Source: Pirellulaceae bacterium
GTDB taxonomy: Bacteria > Planctomycetota > Planctomycetia > Pirellulales > Pirellulaceae
Direction of reading: 5' to 3'
DNA: 8,528 nucleotides
Assembly: GCA_013002105.1 (NCBI GenBank)
Contig: JABDKS010000341.1
Coordinates: 1 to 8,528 of the forward strand
Shown: positions 1-7,800 of the stretch, one piece after another
Numbering within the stretch: position 1 is the first letter of the stretch
Layout of the letters: the number at the start of each line of letters is the position of its first letter
Made by a program: the position numbers and the translations under genes
The notes under the pieces: model-generated
Databases searched by the model: none
The model's input: the letters and a program-made list of their open reading frames with translations, nothing else
Told to the model about the DNA's origin: nothing

Positions 1-2
1 CT

Positions 3-73
3 CGCTAAAGCTCGGTGCCGACCCTCCCACGAACAAGTTTCTATTACATGGATGATTTAGCGCGTGGGAGGGT
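3..73. repeat. Interleaved inverted repeats (pseudoknot-like arrangement)
   Basis: Two perfect inverted repeats are interleaved. CGCTAAA at 3-9 pairs with TTTAGCG at 56-62, and ACCCTCCCACG at 21-31 pairs with CGTGGGAGGGT at 63-73. The order is a, b, a', b', and a' and b' touch each other, so both stems could form only as an H-type pseudoknot with coaxial stacking; otherwise they are alternatives. A small TCGG/CCGA hairpin (12-15 with 18-21) lies between a and b and overlaps b by one base. The element is downstream of the minus-strand gene ending at 198 and beyond its putative terminator. It could be a dispersed intergenic repeat or the 3' structure of a transcript from outside the window. The pairing is certain; any function is unknown. 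Confidence 0.6.
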
Positions 74-110
74 GAATAAAAGAAGCTATCAATCAGCCGA
101 CTTGTGGGTA

Positions 111-165
111 AAAACAAGGTTCCTACCGGACGGAAAACTTTCCAAAATTTTGGCGGGTGGGAACC
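111..165 (-). terminator. Putative intrinsic terminator of the minus-strand gene
   Basis: Read on the minus strand, GGTTCCCACC (165-156) pairs with GGTAGGAACC (127-118) through ten base pairs including one G.T wobble. The stem is followed at once by TTGTTTTT (117-110). It begins 32 bp after the stop codon at 198, where a terminator is expected. The loop holds further symmetry: the perfect 12-bp palindrome CCAAAATTTTGG at 142-153, and GGAAA/TTTCC at 132-143. The long structured loop is atypical, so it may work as a branched structure. Confidence 0.5.
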
Positions 166-197
166 GGCCCTACGAAACTGTCCTAGCATTTGCCCGG

Positions 198-692
198 TTA
201 CGGGCCAACGGTATCAAAACCATCCATCTGATAGCGGTAATCGAACTGAAGATCGGGATGGACCTTTTCAATTGCCTTCTCGATCTTCTTTCGCTGCATC
301 GCGAACATGTTCGCACTGACTTTGCAACGACCGAATCGGATCTTGCGATCAACGAACTGCCGGCAAAAATGGATTCGCAATTGCAACTCCGTCTCTTTGT
401 CACCGCTATATCGAATGCACTTTTCCATTCTGCGAACGATCTTCCGCAGGGTTTTCTTGTGAATTTTTTTCCCCGGCGGAAACATCCCATCGATTTCGGC
501 GCATACGTCGTCAGCATACGCACGCTCGTCGTCGGCCTTCATTAGCAAATAGGTCAGCAACTCCTTGTTATCGACCTTGAATTTCGCCAATCGGACGCAA
601 GCCTCAACCAGTTGTTCCTGGTCCAATTGGACCAGTGTTTTTTTCAGTTGGCTAACCGTGGCAGGTTTCATAAGTGACAACGTTTTGGACAT
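198..692 (-). CDS. Basic helical protein of unknown function, tentatively DUF6155-like
   Basis: The frame encodes 164 residues ending in TAA at 198-200. Function is not known. Residues 12-52 look like two amphipathic helices of the pattern SQLKKTLxQLDQEQLVE followed by a NKELLTYLL segment. Residues 60-95 hold AEIDGMFPPGKK and then the basic helix HKKTLRKIVRRMEK. Residues 130-145 are again Lys-rich. Five cysteines (32, 64, 92, 110, 123) are scattered without a zinc-finger spacing I recognise. There is no signal peptide or membrane segment, so it is probably cytoplasmic. From memory the helix plus FPPGKK layout resembles DUF6155 proteins, which are of similar size; a search is needed to confirm this. 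The start is uncertain: ATG at 690-692 is the longest, Met8 (669-671) is the alternative, and neither has a clear Shine-Dalgarno. It stands alone with a likely terminator beyond its stop. The coding call rests on a sensible helical, charged composition compared with the unnatural opposite-strand frame. Confidence 0.7.
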   Translation of the reverse strand: MSKTLSLMKPATVSQLKKTLVQLDQEQLVEACVRLAKFKVDNKELLTYLLMKADDERAYADDVCAEIDGMFPPGKKIHKKTLRKIVRRMEKCIRYSGDKETELQLRIHFCRQFVDRKIRFGRCKVSANMFAMQRKKIEKAIEKVHPDLQFDYRYQMDGFDTVGP

Positions 693-727
693 CGGATATT
701 GCGGCAGACAATCGTCGGTCTCGTAAA

Positions 728-743
728 ACGGACTTCAGTCCGT
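728..743 (-). repeat. Perfect 7-bp inverted repeat with near-zero loop
   Basis: ACGGACT (728-734) and AGTCCGT (737-743) form a perfect inverted repeat with only TC between them, so the realistic hairpin is six pairs closed by a tetraloop. On the minus strand the stem is followed by TTTT (730-727, the first two of these bases being the end of the stem), which weakly resembles a terminator. It sits upstream of the minus-strand gene start at 692, where it would block read-through from the right. It may equally be a dispersed planctomycete intergenic palindrome. Confidence 0.45.
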
Positions 744-984
744 CACCAGCGACCGCAACTTGTCGGCAAGGGCGGGCGATCCATTTCGCCGTTTCTCGCG
801 ACCTTCCTAATCTCTACCCACCGCCGATTCGTCATCCGTGGCAGTGGGGGGGCAATCGCGATGCCTGCTTTTCACCGCTCTGCGATGGCAGCAATTCATC
901 AAGCCCGTCGACGCTTACCAGCGGAGTCGATCCGAGGTCGGCACACGGCGGACCAGATCTTAGCATCCAGCGTCAACGTGATGC

Positions 985-1017
985 GGGCGACTTGATTTCG
1001 GAAATCAAAATTCGCCC
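985..1017. repeat. Long two-part stem-loop
   Basis: The inner stem TTGATTT (992-998) pairs perfectly with AAATCAA (1002-1008) around a CGG loop. The outer stem GGGCGA (985-990) pairs with TCGCCC (1012-1017) across a small 1/3-nt internal loop. The total is 13 pairs. There is no T-tract on either side, so it does not look like an intrinsic terminator. A further ATCGG/CCGAT pair (1018-1022 with 1034-1038) follows immediately. Confidence 0.55.
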
Positions 1018-1043
1018 ATCGGAATCAATAGTACCGATAGAAC

Positions 1044-1063
1044 GCCATCCTCTAGCGGATGGC
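1044..1063. repeat. Perfect 7-bp stem-loop
   Basis: GCCATCC (1044-1050) and GGATGGC (1057-1063) form a perfect stem around the hexaloop TCTAGC. It is the third strong hairpin within 330 bp of non-coding DNA. The sequence has the feel of a dispersed intergenic repeat of Rhodopirellula-type genomes, but that is recall only. Confidence 0.5.
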
Positions 1064-1068
1064 AGCCG

Positions 1069-1096
1069 CAACGCACGGTCGTCAACGCACCGTCGT
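1069..1096. repeat. 14-bp direct tandem duplication
   Basis: CAACGCACGGTCGT (1069-1082) is followed directly by CAACGCACCGTCGT (1083-1096), differing at one base, and a third partial CAAC follows at 1097-1100. It lies just ahead of the larger tandem repeat at 1109, which hints at local slippage or duplication. Confidence 0.6.
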
Positions 1097-1108
1097 CAAC
1101 CCAAAGCC

Positions 1109-1412
1109 GCCAGACATGCAGTCGCCAGACTCTCCGAGGCTGGTCTCGGGTGTTAGCTTTTGCATGCTGGATGTTCAGGGATCGAGGCTGGCCTGGGACA
1201 GTCCAGCGACTGTGGGATCACCGTGTGATTACTGTTGCCAGACATACAGTCGCCAGACTCTCCGAGGCTGGTCTTGGGTGTTAGCTTTTGCGTGCTGGAT
1301 GTTCAGGGATCGAGGCTGGCCTGGGACAGTCCAGCGACTGTGGGATCACCGTCGCCAGACTCTTCGGGGCTGTTCTCGGGAGTAGTTTTCTCAGTGTTGG
1401 ATGTTCAGGGAT
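1109..1412. repeat. Non-coding tandem repeat, 128-bp period, three copies
   Basis: Copy 1 (1109-1223) and copy 2 (1237-1351) are 115 bp each and differ at only three positions by my alignment. They are separated by a 13-bp spacer (1224-1236). Copy 3 (1351-1412) starts inside the end of copy 2, covers only about the first half of the unit from GTCGCCAGAC, and is much more diverged. Within each full unit CGAGGCTGG(T/C)CT occurs twice, 48 bp apart. The 128-bp period is not a multiple of three, so open frames across it read each copy in a different frame, which argues that it is not coding. Each copy can form a stem of the type CCGAG-GCTGGT-CTCGG. A second small hairpin, CTGGG-ACAG-TCCAG, is present in copies 1 and 2. 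Confidence 0.85.
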
Positions 1413-1441
1413 TAAAACTCGCCACGACGTGACCATCGATC

Positions 1442-1453
1442 TTGTGCGCACAA
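1442..1453. promoter_or_regulatory. Perfect palindrome TTGTGCGCACAA, possible operator
   Basis: This is a perfect 12-bp dyad 412 bp upstream of the giant gene start. Its half-site TGTGC/GCACA recurs at 1602-1617 with a 6-bp spacer. Symmetric half-sites are what a dimeric regulator would bind, but the regulator is unknown and the distance from the start codon is large. Confidence 0.25.
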
Positions 1454-1601
1454 CAGACGATGGAGGTCGAACAATCCGATCATTGCGGATTTGAATTTGC
1501 ATTCCCACGAAGACCTCACTGCGCAATCAACAGAGTGCGTTTGTACACGTGTCATTTCTGAAGCGTTGGCGACGCTATCGATTGATGAATCCGTGAGCGT
1601 T

Positions 1602-1617
1602 TGTGCGTTTATGCACA
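1602..1617. promoter_or_regulatory. TGTGC-N6-GCACA dyad, possible operator
   Basis: The arms TGTGC (1602-1606) and GCACA (1613-1617) are perfect. The core GTGCGTTTATGCAC (1603-1616) resembles GTGCGTTTGTACAC at 1535-1548, 68 bp upstream, and shares half-sites with the palindrome at 1442-1453. A set of related dyads upstream of one gene suggests a regulatory array, but chance cannot be excluded. Confidence 0.25.
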
Positions 1618-1751
1618 GGTGGAGTAATGATCGATCCGAAGCGATCCGGTAGCCATCGGTACTCTCGCAAAAAAAGTTCCGTCAGTGACCCCTCCAGCCT
1701 ATCTTGCCGGTCTTGACCGCCTTATCCTTGATTAATGAAGCTGCGCGTGTG

Positions 1752-1767
1752 ACTCGGTAATCCGAGT
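1752..1767 (+). other. Small perfect hairpin in the probable 5' leader
   Basis: ACTCGG (1752-1757) pairs perfectly with CCGAGT (1762-1767) around a TAAT loop. It lies 97 bp before the start codon at 1865 and has no T-tract. If the transcript begins upstream it would be a stable element in the 5' untranslated region. Confidence 0.35.
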
Positions 1768-1846
1768 GGAGTTGCAGGACGATCGACTTGATTCGTTTTC
1801 GCTCCCAACCGCGCGATGACGGTGTCGGAACAACAAGTACTGCAAC

Positions 1847-1856
1847 AGGACGAGGG
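1847..1856 (+). promoter_or_regulatory. Ribosome binding site of the giant gene
   Basis: AGGA at 1847-1850 and GAGGG at 1852-1856 are purine-rich matches to the anti-Shine-Dalgarno. GAGGG ends 8 bp before the ATG at 1865, a normal spacing. Together with the in-frame TGA at 1817-1819 and the absence of another ATG, GTG or TTG between them, it fixes the start codon. Confidence 0.55.
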
Positions 1857-1864
1857 ACCAGGTC

Positions 1865-4800
1865 ATGAGATTCAGCAGAGGCGCGCGCGCTAACCGTCAA
1901 GAGAAAACGAGGTCCCGCGACACCAAACGCCGTCGTCTCTCGCGACTGATGTCGCGTCGCCCCAACATGGAGGCGTTGGAGGACCGACACCTGCTTGCCG
2001 GCGACTTGTTGATCGATGGTGACAGTGGCAGCAATGCGATCGAATTGAGTTTGAACTCCGCCGGTACGGATGTCGTTGTCACTGTCGATGGATCGACATC
2101 GACGACGCCGATCGCGGGCGTTGATTCGATTGTCGTCAGAGGCTTTGGTGGGGACGACACGCTGACCATCGATGCTGTCAACGGACTGATTCCGCTGACC
2201 ATCAACTACGACGGCGGTGATGATTTCGATGATCTGGTACTACAGGGAGGTGCTGTCGTTGATACGGCGTCTTACGTGATGGGGGCGGATCCCAGTTCCG
2301 GGACCAATACCATGACGCTTGGTTCAGCGACGCAAGTTGTCAATTACAGCAACATTGAACCGATTCAGGATAATGTTCTGGCCGCGACACTAACGGTCAA
2401 CAGCACCAACGCTGACAACGCAGTCAACTATTCCCAAGGTCCTGGAGGCGGAATTTTTGTCGGTCCATCGGGGTTGGTGTCCGTCGATCAATTTGAAACC
2501 ATCGAGTTCAACAACAAGACAACTCTTGTTTTGAACGGAGTTGCTGGTAGCGACGGATTTAGTTTGAACAATCCGACGACGCCGACAGGACTGACAGAAA
2601 TCATCGTCAACGGTGGTGATCCGACCGCCGAGGGCGATCGGCTCGTTGTGACCGGCGTGCCAGGTCAAGCCGACGATCCCATGTGGTTTCCTAACTCAGC
2701 CGATTCCGGTCTCTTGCAGCGGGTCGGCAGTGTTCCGATCACCGTGATTGGCATCGAGCATCTGATCTACGATGCCGGAAATGAACCGGAGACGCTGACA
2801 GTCACTCTGCCAGGTAGTGATAACGATGTTGCCGACATTCAATTTCCATCGCCCGGCAGCGGTCGAATCGGCGTGACAGCAGGCGGTGACACTCCGTTGT
2901 TGGGTATCGAGTTTGAGAATTTGGTCCGTTCGGCGATCGAACAGTTGTTGATCAACGACACCGGTGGTACCGGTGACCGAGTTCACATCGACGGAACGAG
3001 TTCCGCGGACGAATTTGACGTCGACCCAAGTGGTGCGGTTCGAACGCTGATGGGAAAACTATTTTCCGCACCGATCGTCCTGCCGCAGCCGGGCGAAGTC
3101 GAAGGGGTCGAGTTGGATGGGATGGAAGGCGATGACGAATTCAATGCCGAATTTGTCAATCAGGTGCTCGAAGCGATCCGAATTCTTGGTGGTGATCCCA
3201 GCAATGACGACATCGTCGAGCTACGCCAGGGTGCCAACAACAACAACGATACCACCACGCTGGAGCCGCTTCCGGGTGCTCCCGTCGGCTCCACCAGGAT
3301 CACCGGACCGGGCACGACCGTCGAATTGATTAGTACTGAACGGTTACGCATTACCTCCGAAGATCAACTCAATGACGCGTTGCGGATTCTAGGAACCGAT
3401 GGCGATGAAAAAATCGACATCGATAGTGCGGACGACGCGATTCGTGTTGCCATGGAAGCACTATTTGGGGGTGCTCCGGTTGTGTTACCGACCGAAGCGG
3501 ACGGATTTGGGATGGTGGAAGTCGATGGGCGAGACGGTGCGGACGCATTCCGAGCGGCGTTGGAGAGTTTGGCCGGAAATTCACTGCGTGCGATCGGTGG
3601 CGGCGGTAGCGACACGTTCGTTGGCGTCGGGACTGGCGACAGTGACAATGCCCGAGTACGTCGGACCGGGGCGTCCCAAGCCGACATCGAACTGGCGAAT
3701 CAAATCCGCGCCGCGGTCGAAGAGATGGAAGCGTTGCGTATGGAATTGGGCGATGGAGACGACACGCTGACGGTCGACAACAACGCCGCAGTGGGTTTGA
3801 TACAGGTCCCGATTACATATGACGGGGGCAGTGGTGCCGATAGTTTGGTCGTGCAGTCCAACGTGATGGCGGCGACGGTGCAGTACAGTCCCGGTCCGGA
3901 TGTTTCGGCAGGTCGCCTGAACTACGACGACGGCACGATGCTGATTGATTTTGTCAACCTGGAACCGGTTTTGGATCTCTCACAAACGACGACGTTGACT
4001 GTTAACGGGACGCACGCCGACAACGCGATCAATTACACCGGAGATGACTTTGAGATCCCCGACTTTGGGACGATTCCAACGGGACTGGTCAGTGTCGATG
4101 GCTTCGAGACGATCGAGTTCGCCAACAAGACCAATTTGGTGATCAACGCCCAAGCGGGTGACGATGTGATCAACCTGAACAATCCGACAACGCCGGAGGG
4201 TCCGCTAATGTCGATCACCGTCGACGGTGGAGACCCGACAGCAAGCGACACGGTGATTGTCAACGGTACCACCGCAGCCGATGCGATTAACATCAGCCCG
4301 CTGGCGGCCGATTCGGCGACGGTGACGGGTGTGCAGGGAGTGCCATTGGTGACAGTCACGACCAGCGAGCACTTGGTGATCGATGGATTAGGTGGTGACG
4401 ACGATCTGACATATACAACTCCGGCTCCGGGAGCAGAGATCACATTGGCTGCGGGGACGAATCTCGACGCGGGCACAATCACCGCGGATGCTTTCTCAGG
4501 TAATATGCTGATTCCGGTCGCTTTTGAGAATCTTTCTGATGGTGGATCCGTCACATTCGCGAACGCTGGCGGCGGGCGAACCGACGGTCTGGACGTGATC
4601 GGCACCGACAACGATGACCGATTCGATCTTACGAGCACCGGTACGTTGCAAATATTCAAGCCTGCCTTTTTCCCCGCGGTGACACTACCCATTTCGACAC
4701 CCGGTGTGAGTTTGCTGCGCTTGGTGGGCCGCGACGGCGACGACACATTTAACGTTGCTGGCGATCACCCCATCCCAATTGGCGTGGAAGTCCAAGGCGG

Positions 4801-7800
4801 TAGTCCCGACAGTGGAAGTGACGTGTTGAACTTTACCGGCAGCGGTGCGGGCGCGGTGACCTTGGATCTCACAGCGAAAACGATTACTGAAGCCGGTTTT
4901 GCTCCGGTGTACTTTGGCTCAGTTGAGCATGTCAACGTCGATGCCAACAACGACTTGATTGTCAACGGGACATCAAGACCCGACACGTTTAACGTCACGC
5001 CGACTGATCCGGCGTTTGTCAACGGCGGGACGCAACACGGAATGTTCGATCACAGTGAAACCAATGGCGTCGAGTTCAACTACGCTGCCGCGACGGTCAC
5101 GTTCAATGGTGGTGGGAATGCACCTGATGTGCTGAATCTACTTGGCGACGGGGCGACCGATACGGTGACTGCCGGGGCGACCACGATCTCGTTCGACACG
5201 AGTACCGTGACATTGGGGACTGATCTGGAAGTCGTCAATGTTCGGGGACTCGCTGGCAATGACTCGATCAATTTGGCGGGGTTGGTTTATATAGGCCAAT
5301 TGACGATCTTTGGCGACGGCGGTGACGACGACCTGACCGGATCGGCCGGCAACGAACGAATCGAAGGTGGCGACGGCGGCGATACGATCAGCGGTGGCGG
5401 TGGTATCAATCAACTTTACGGCGGTGCCGATTCGGATCTCTTGATCGGCGGCCGTGTTCAAGCAGTCAATGTTGTCGATGGCGGAAGCGGTACCGACATG
5501 TACTACTTCGACGACTTCGGACCCATCGAAGTCAGCGAGTTGGAAACGGACGTAAATATTGTCGGACCAAACACGTCGACCACGATGACTTCGGTCGAAA
5601 TGCTGGAAGTCAACCTGATGTCGCCCGACACCGTCACCGTCAATCGACTCAACGGTAGCGATCTGCGTGAAGTGTTTGTGGAAGACGAATCGGGCGGCGA
5701 TGCAACCTTGGTCGTCCACGGCACCGAACAACCCGAAGTGATCACGATCGGTTCGGTCCCGGCTCCGGCGAACCTTCCACCGACCTTCCCCGTCGGTGCG
5801 GTGTTCAACCAAGTTCTCGGACTGCATGCGTCGGTGACCGCGGTAAATTTCAACGCGACAGATACGATCCAAGTCAACGCGGGCAGCGGCGACGACGATG
5901 TCAAAGCCGAACTGAATCTCGTGCCGATGATCGTGCTCAACGGTGAAGATGGCGACGATTTCCTGTACGGTGACGTCGTCATCAACGGCGGTCCCGGTAA
6001 CGACACACTGATCGGATCACCGGCCAATGACACGCTCAACGGTAATGCTGGTGACGACATCATTGACGGTCGGGGCGGCGTGAACACCGTCGACGGCGGT
6101 TCGGGAACGAATACCTTCCTGGTCAGCGGTACGGCTGGTCCAGACGTGTTGGACGTATCCCACACGGCCGGTAACGTCACGATCGCTGGCGGTGTCTCGG
6201 CTGGATCCAATAATTTCACCAACATGCAGCGCGTGTTGGTCGAATCCGGCGAAGGCAGTGACTTGATCAACCTGACCACGCTGGGCGGCGGCTTGTTGAA
6301 CTATGACGTATTGGGTGGTGATCCGATAAGTGCAATCGGCGATACGTTGAATGTCACTTCGCCCACCGGCGTGACCGTCACGTCGGGACCTGAGAATGAC
6401 AGCGGTGCGTTGGTCGACGGCGACGGTGCAATCGTCAGTTGGAACGAAGTCGAAGACGTCGGAGTGACTCTGGCGCCTCCGTCGACTGTTCTGGTAATGG
6501 GCACCGGCGGCGATGATGACATCACGGCCGTCGGCGTCGAATCGGGAACGATCAATGTCACCGTCAACGACGGCCCGACGATCACCTACACCGGTGTCAC
6601 AGAATTAACGCTGGATGGAAAAGAGGGTGACGATGATTTCACCGTCGATGTCAATTTGGAGGCACTCGGGATCATCGTGAACGTGAACGGCGGTTTGCCG
6701 ACCGCGGGCAGCGATGAGTTACGAATAACGGGCGTTGATGGAATCGATGATTTGCCGACATGGACACCGTCATCCAGCGATGCGGGCGTGATGCAGTTGG
6801 CCGGTCAGGCGCCAATCAATGTTACTGGCATCGAGCATCTGATCTATGACGGCGAAAGTGATGACGAGAATCTGACGGTTTCGGCGGTTGGACGTTTCGT
6901 GCACACACCTGGAGCGGCAACGGACCGGGGTCGCGTCGACCTCACAGGCGACCAGTTTGGATTGACTGGCGAATCATTAGGTATCAGTTACGAGAATCTG
7001 GGCGGCGGAGGATCGGTCACTGCCGTGGGCGGTGGTCAAGGTGACACGTTGGTCCTGCTTGGAACAGGCGGCGCAGACACGCTCAACGTCACGTTTCCCG
7101 GACCAGACATGATCGACGTCGATCTGTTCAGTGCTGCGGGATTTCACGTTGATGTACTATCGTCGAACATTGCGATTTACGAAGTCGAAGGTCTTGAGGG
7201 TGACGATGACATCATCCTACTGCCGTTTGCCGGACTGCCCTTGGTGAACGCAAGCGGAGGGTTTTTTGTGTACGGCGGCGGTCCAGGCGCTGGGAGCGAC
7301 ACCTTGAACGTCACGGCCGACGCCGTAACCACCGCAGTCGCGATCGCGCCCAACGCGGCCAATTCGGATGATCAGGAGATCACCGGCCTTGGCACCCCAA
7401 TCGACGTGATCGGGATCGAACTTATCCGCTACACCGGGAACAACAACGAGACGTTGTCGGTCAACCCCGGTGCTGGCGACAATCAGATGACAGTCGCGCG
7501 CGGTGACGGCGTCGACTTAGTCACCAGCGACAGCCTGCCAGCAATCGAGTTCTCCGACGTGAATACGTTTGTCGCGGATGTTGCCGGGCCCGGCAGTGAT
7601 GTCGTGACCTTCAAGACTTGGTTCCTGCAAGGTGCGCAGCCGGGTAACTACCAGATGGCCGGTGTCGGAACGGACACATTAGTGATCGAAGGAACCGATG
7701 GGGCCCTCGGTGGTGACGACCAATTCACGATCACCAATCCCGGTGGCGGCGACGCAGCGGCAATCACCGATGGCAACGGAACCGGCGTCACGGTGACTGC

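Larger units (their letters stand above)
693..1108. other. Intergenic stretch with several perfect hairpins, no gene
   Basis: I find no convincing coding region here. The plus-strand open frames at 674-1156 and 699-995 overlap each other, have Ser/Arg/Pro-rich content with no domain pattern, and run into non-coding repeats. What the stretch does contain is a set of separate perfect stem-loops at 728-743, 985-1017 and 1044-1063 and a 14-bp tandem duplication, listed individually. This looks like an accumulation of small intergenic repeats or decayed DNA. The promoter of the minus-strand gene should lie in the first ~100 bp, but I cannot identify its -35/-10 boxes. Confidence 0.6.
1413..1846. 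other. Long leader/upstream region of the giant gene, no gene seen
   Basis: No open frame here looks like a gene. The minus-strand frame 1682-1990 runs antisense into the giant gene and has no recognisable pattern. The stretch carries a perfect 12-bp palindrome at 1442-1453, ACACGTGT at 1545-1552, AGCGT/ACGCT at 1562-1576, TGTGC-N6-GCACA at 1602-1617 and a 6-bp hairpin at 1752-1767. The promoter of the giant gene should be in it, but I see no -35/-10 pair with good spacing, so I do not name one. Confidence 0.55.

Noticed and set aside
15..545. Plus-strand frame of 176 codons opposite the 164-residue minus gene.
   Set aside because: It starts inside the interleaved inverted repeats, has no domain pattern, and much of it is antisense to the more protein-like minus-strand frame.
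985..1017. Stem-loop considered as an intrinsic terminator.
   Set aside because: There is no T-run on either side and no gene ends nearby on either strand.
1109..1412. Repeat array considered as CRISPR.
   Set aside because: The units are 115 bp with a 13-bp spacer and only three copies, the last truncated and overlapping the previous one. CRISPR repeats are about 24-47 bp with spacers of similar length, and no cas gene is present.
674..1432. Plus-strand frames at 674-1156, 699-995, 1059-1385 and 1235-1432.
   Set aside because: They overlap in different frames, read through hairpins and the tandem repeat, and the same repeat is translated in different frames because its 128-bp period is not divisible by three.
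1713..1745. TTGACC at about 1713 considered as a -35 box of the giant gene.
   Set aside because: At 16-18 bp spacing no TATAAT-like hexamer follows; the only -10-like sequence (TATCCT) is too close.
1682..1990. Minus-strand frame of 102 codons overlapping the start of the giant gene.
   Set aside because: It covers the ribosome binding site and Arg-rich leader of the well supported plus-strand gene and has no recognisable pattern or start signal.
3392..3460. Call of a true dockerin or EF-hand domain in unit 2.
   Set aside because: The loop GDEKIDIDSADD has acidic residues but not at the standard 1-3-5-9-12 spacing, so only a resemblance is reported.
4033..6585. Long minus-strand open frames inside the giant gene (for example 4033-4746, 5138-5872, 5503-6279, 6301-6585).
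   Set aside because: They are antisense to an unbroken 2221-codon frame, overlap one another, and have Ser/Pro/Val-rich or His/Asp/Arg-rich compositions that are mirror images of Gly/Asp/Thr codons. The biased codon use of the real gene leaves few stops on the other strand.
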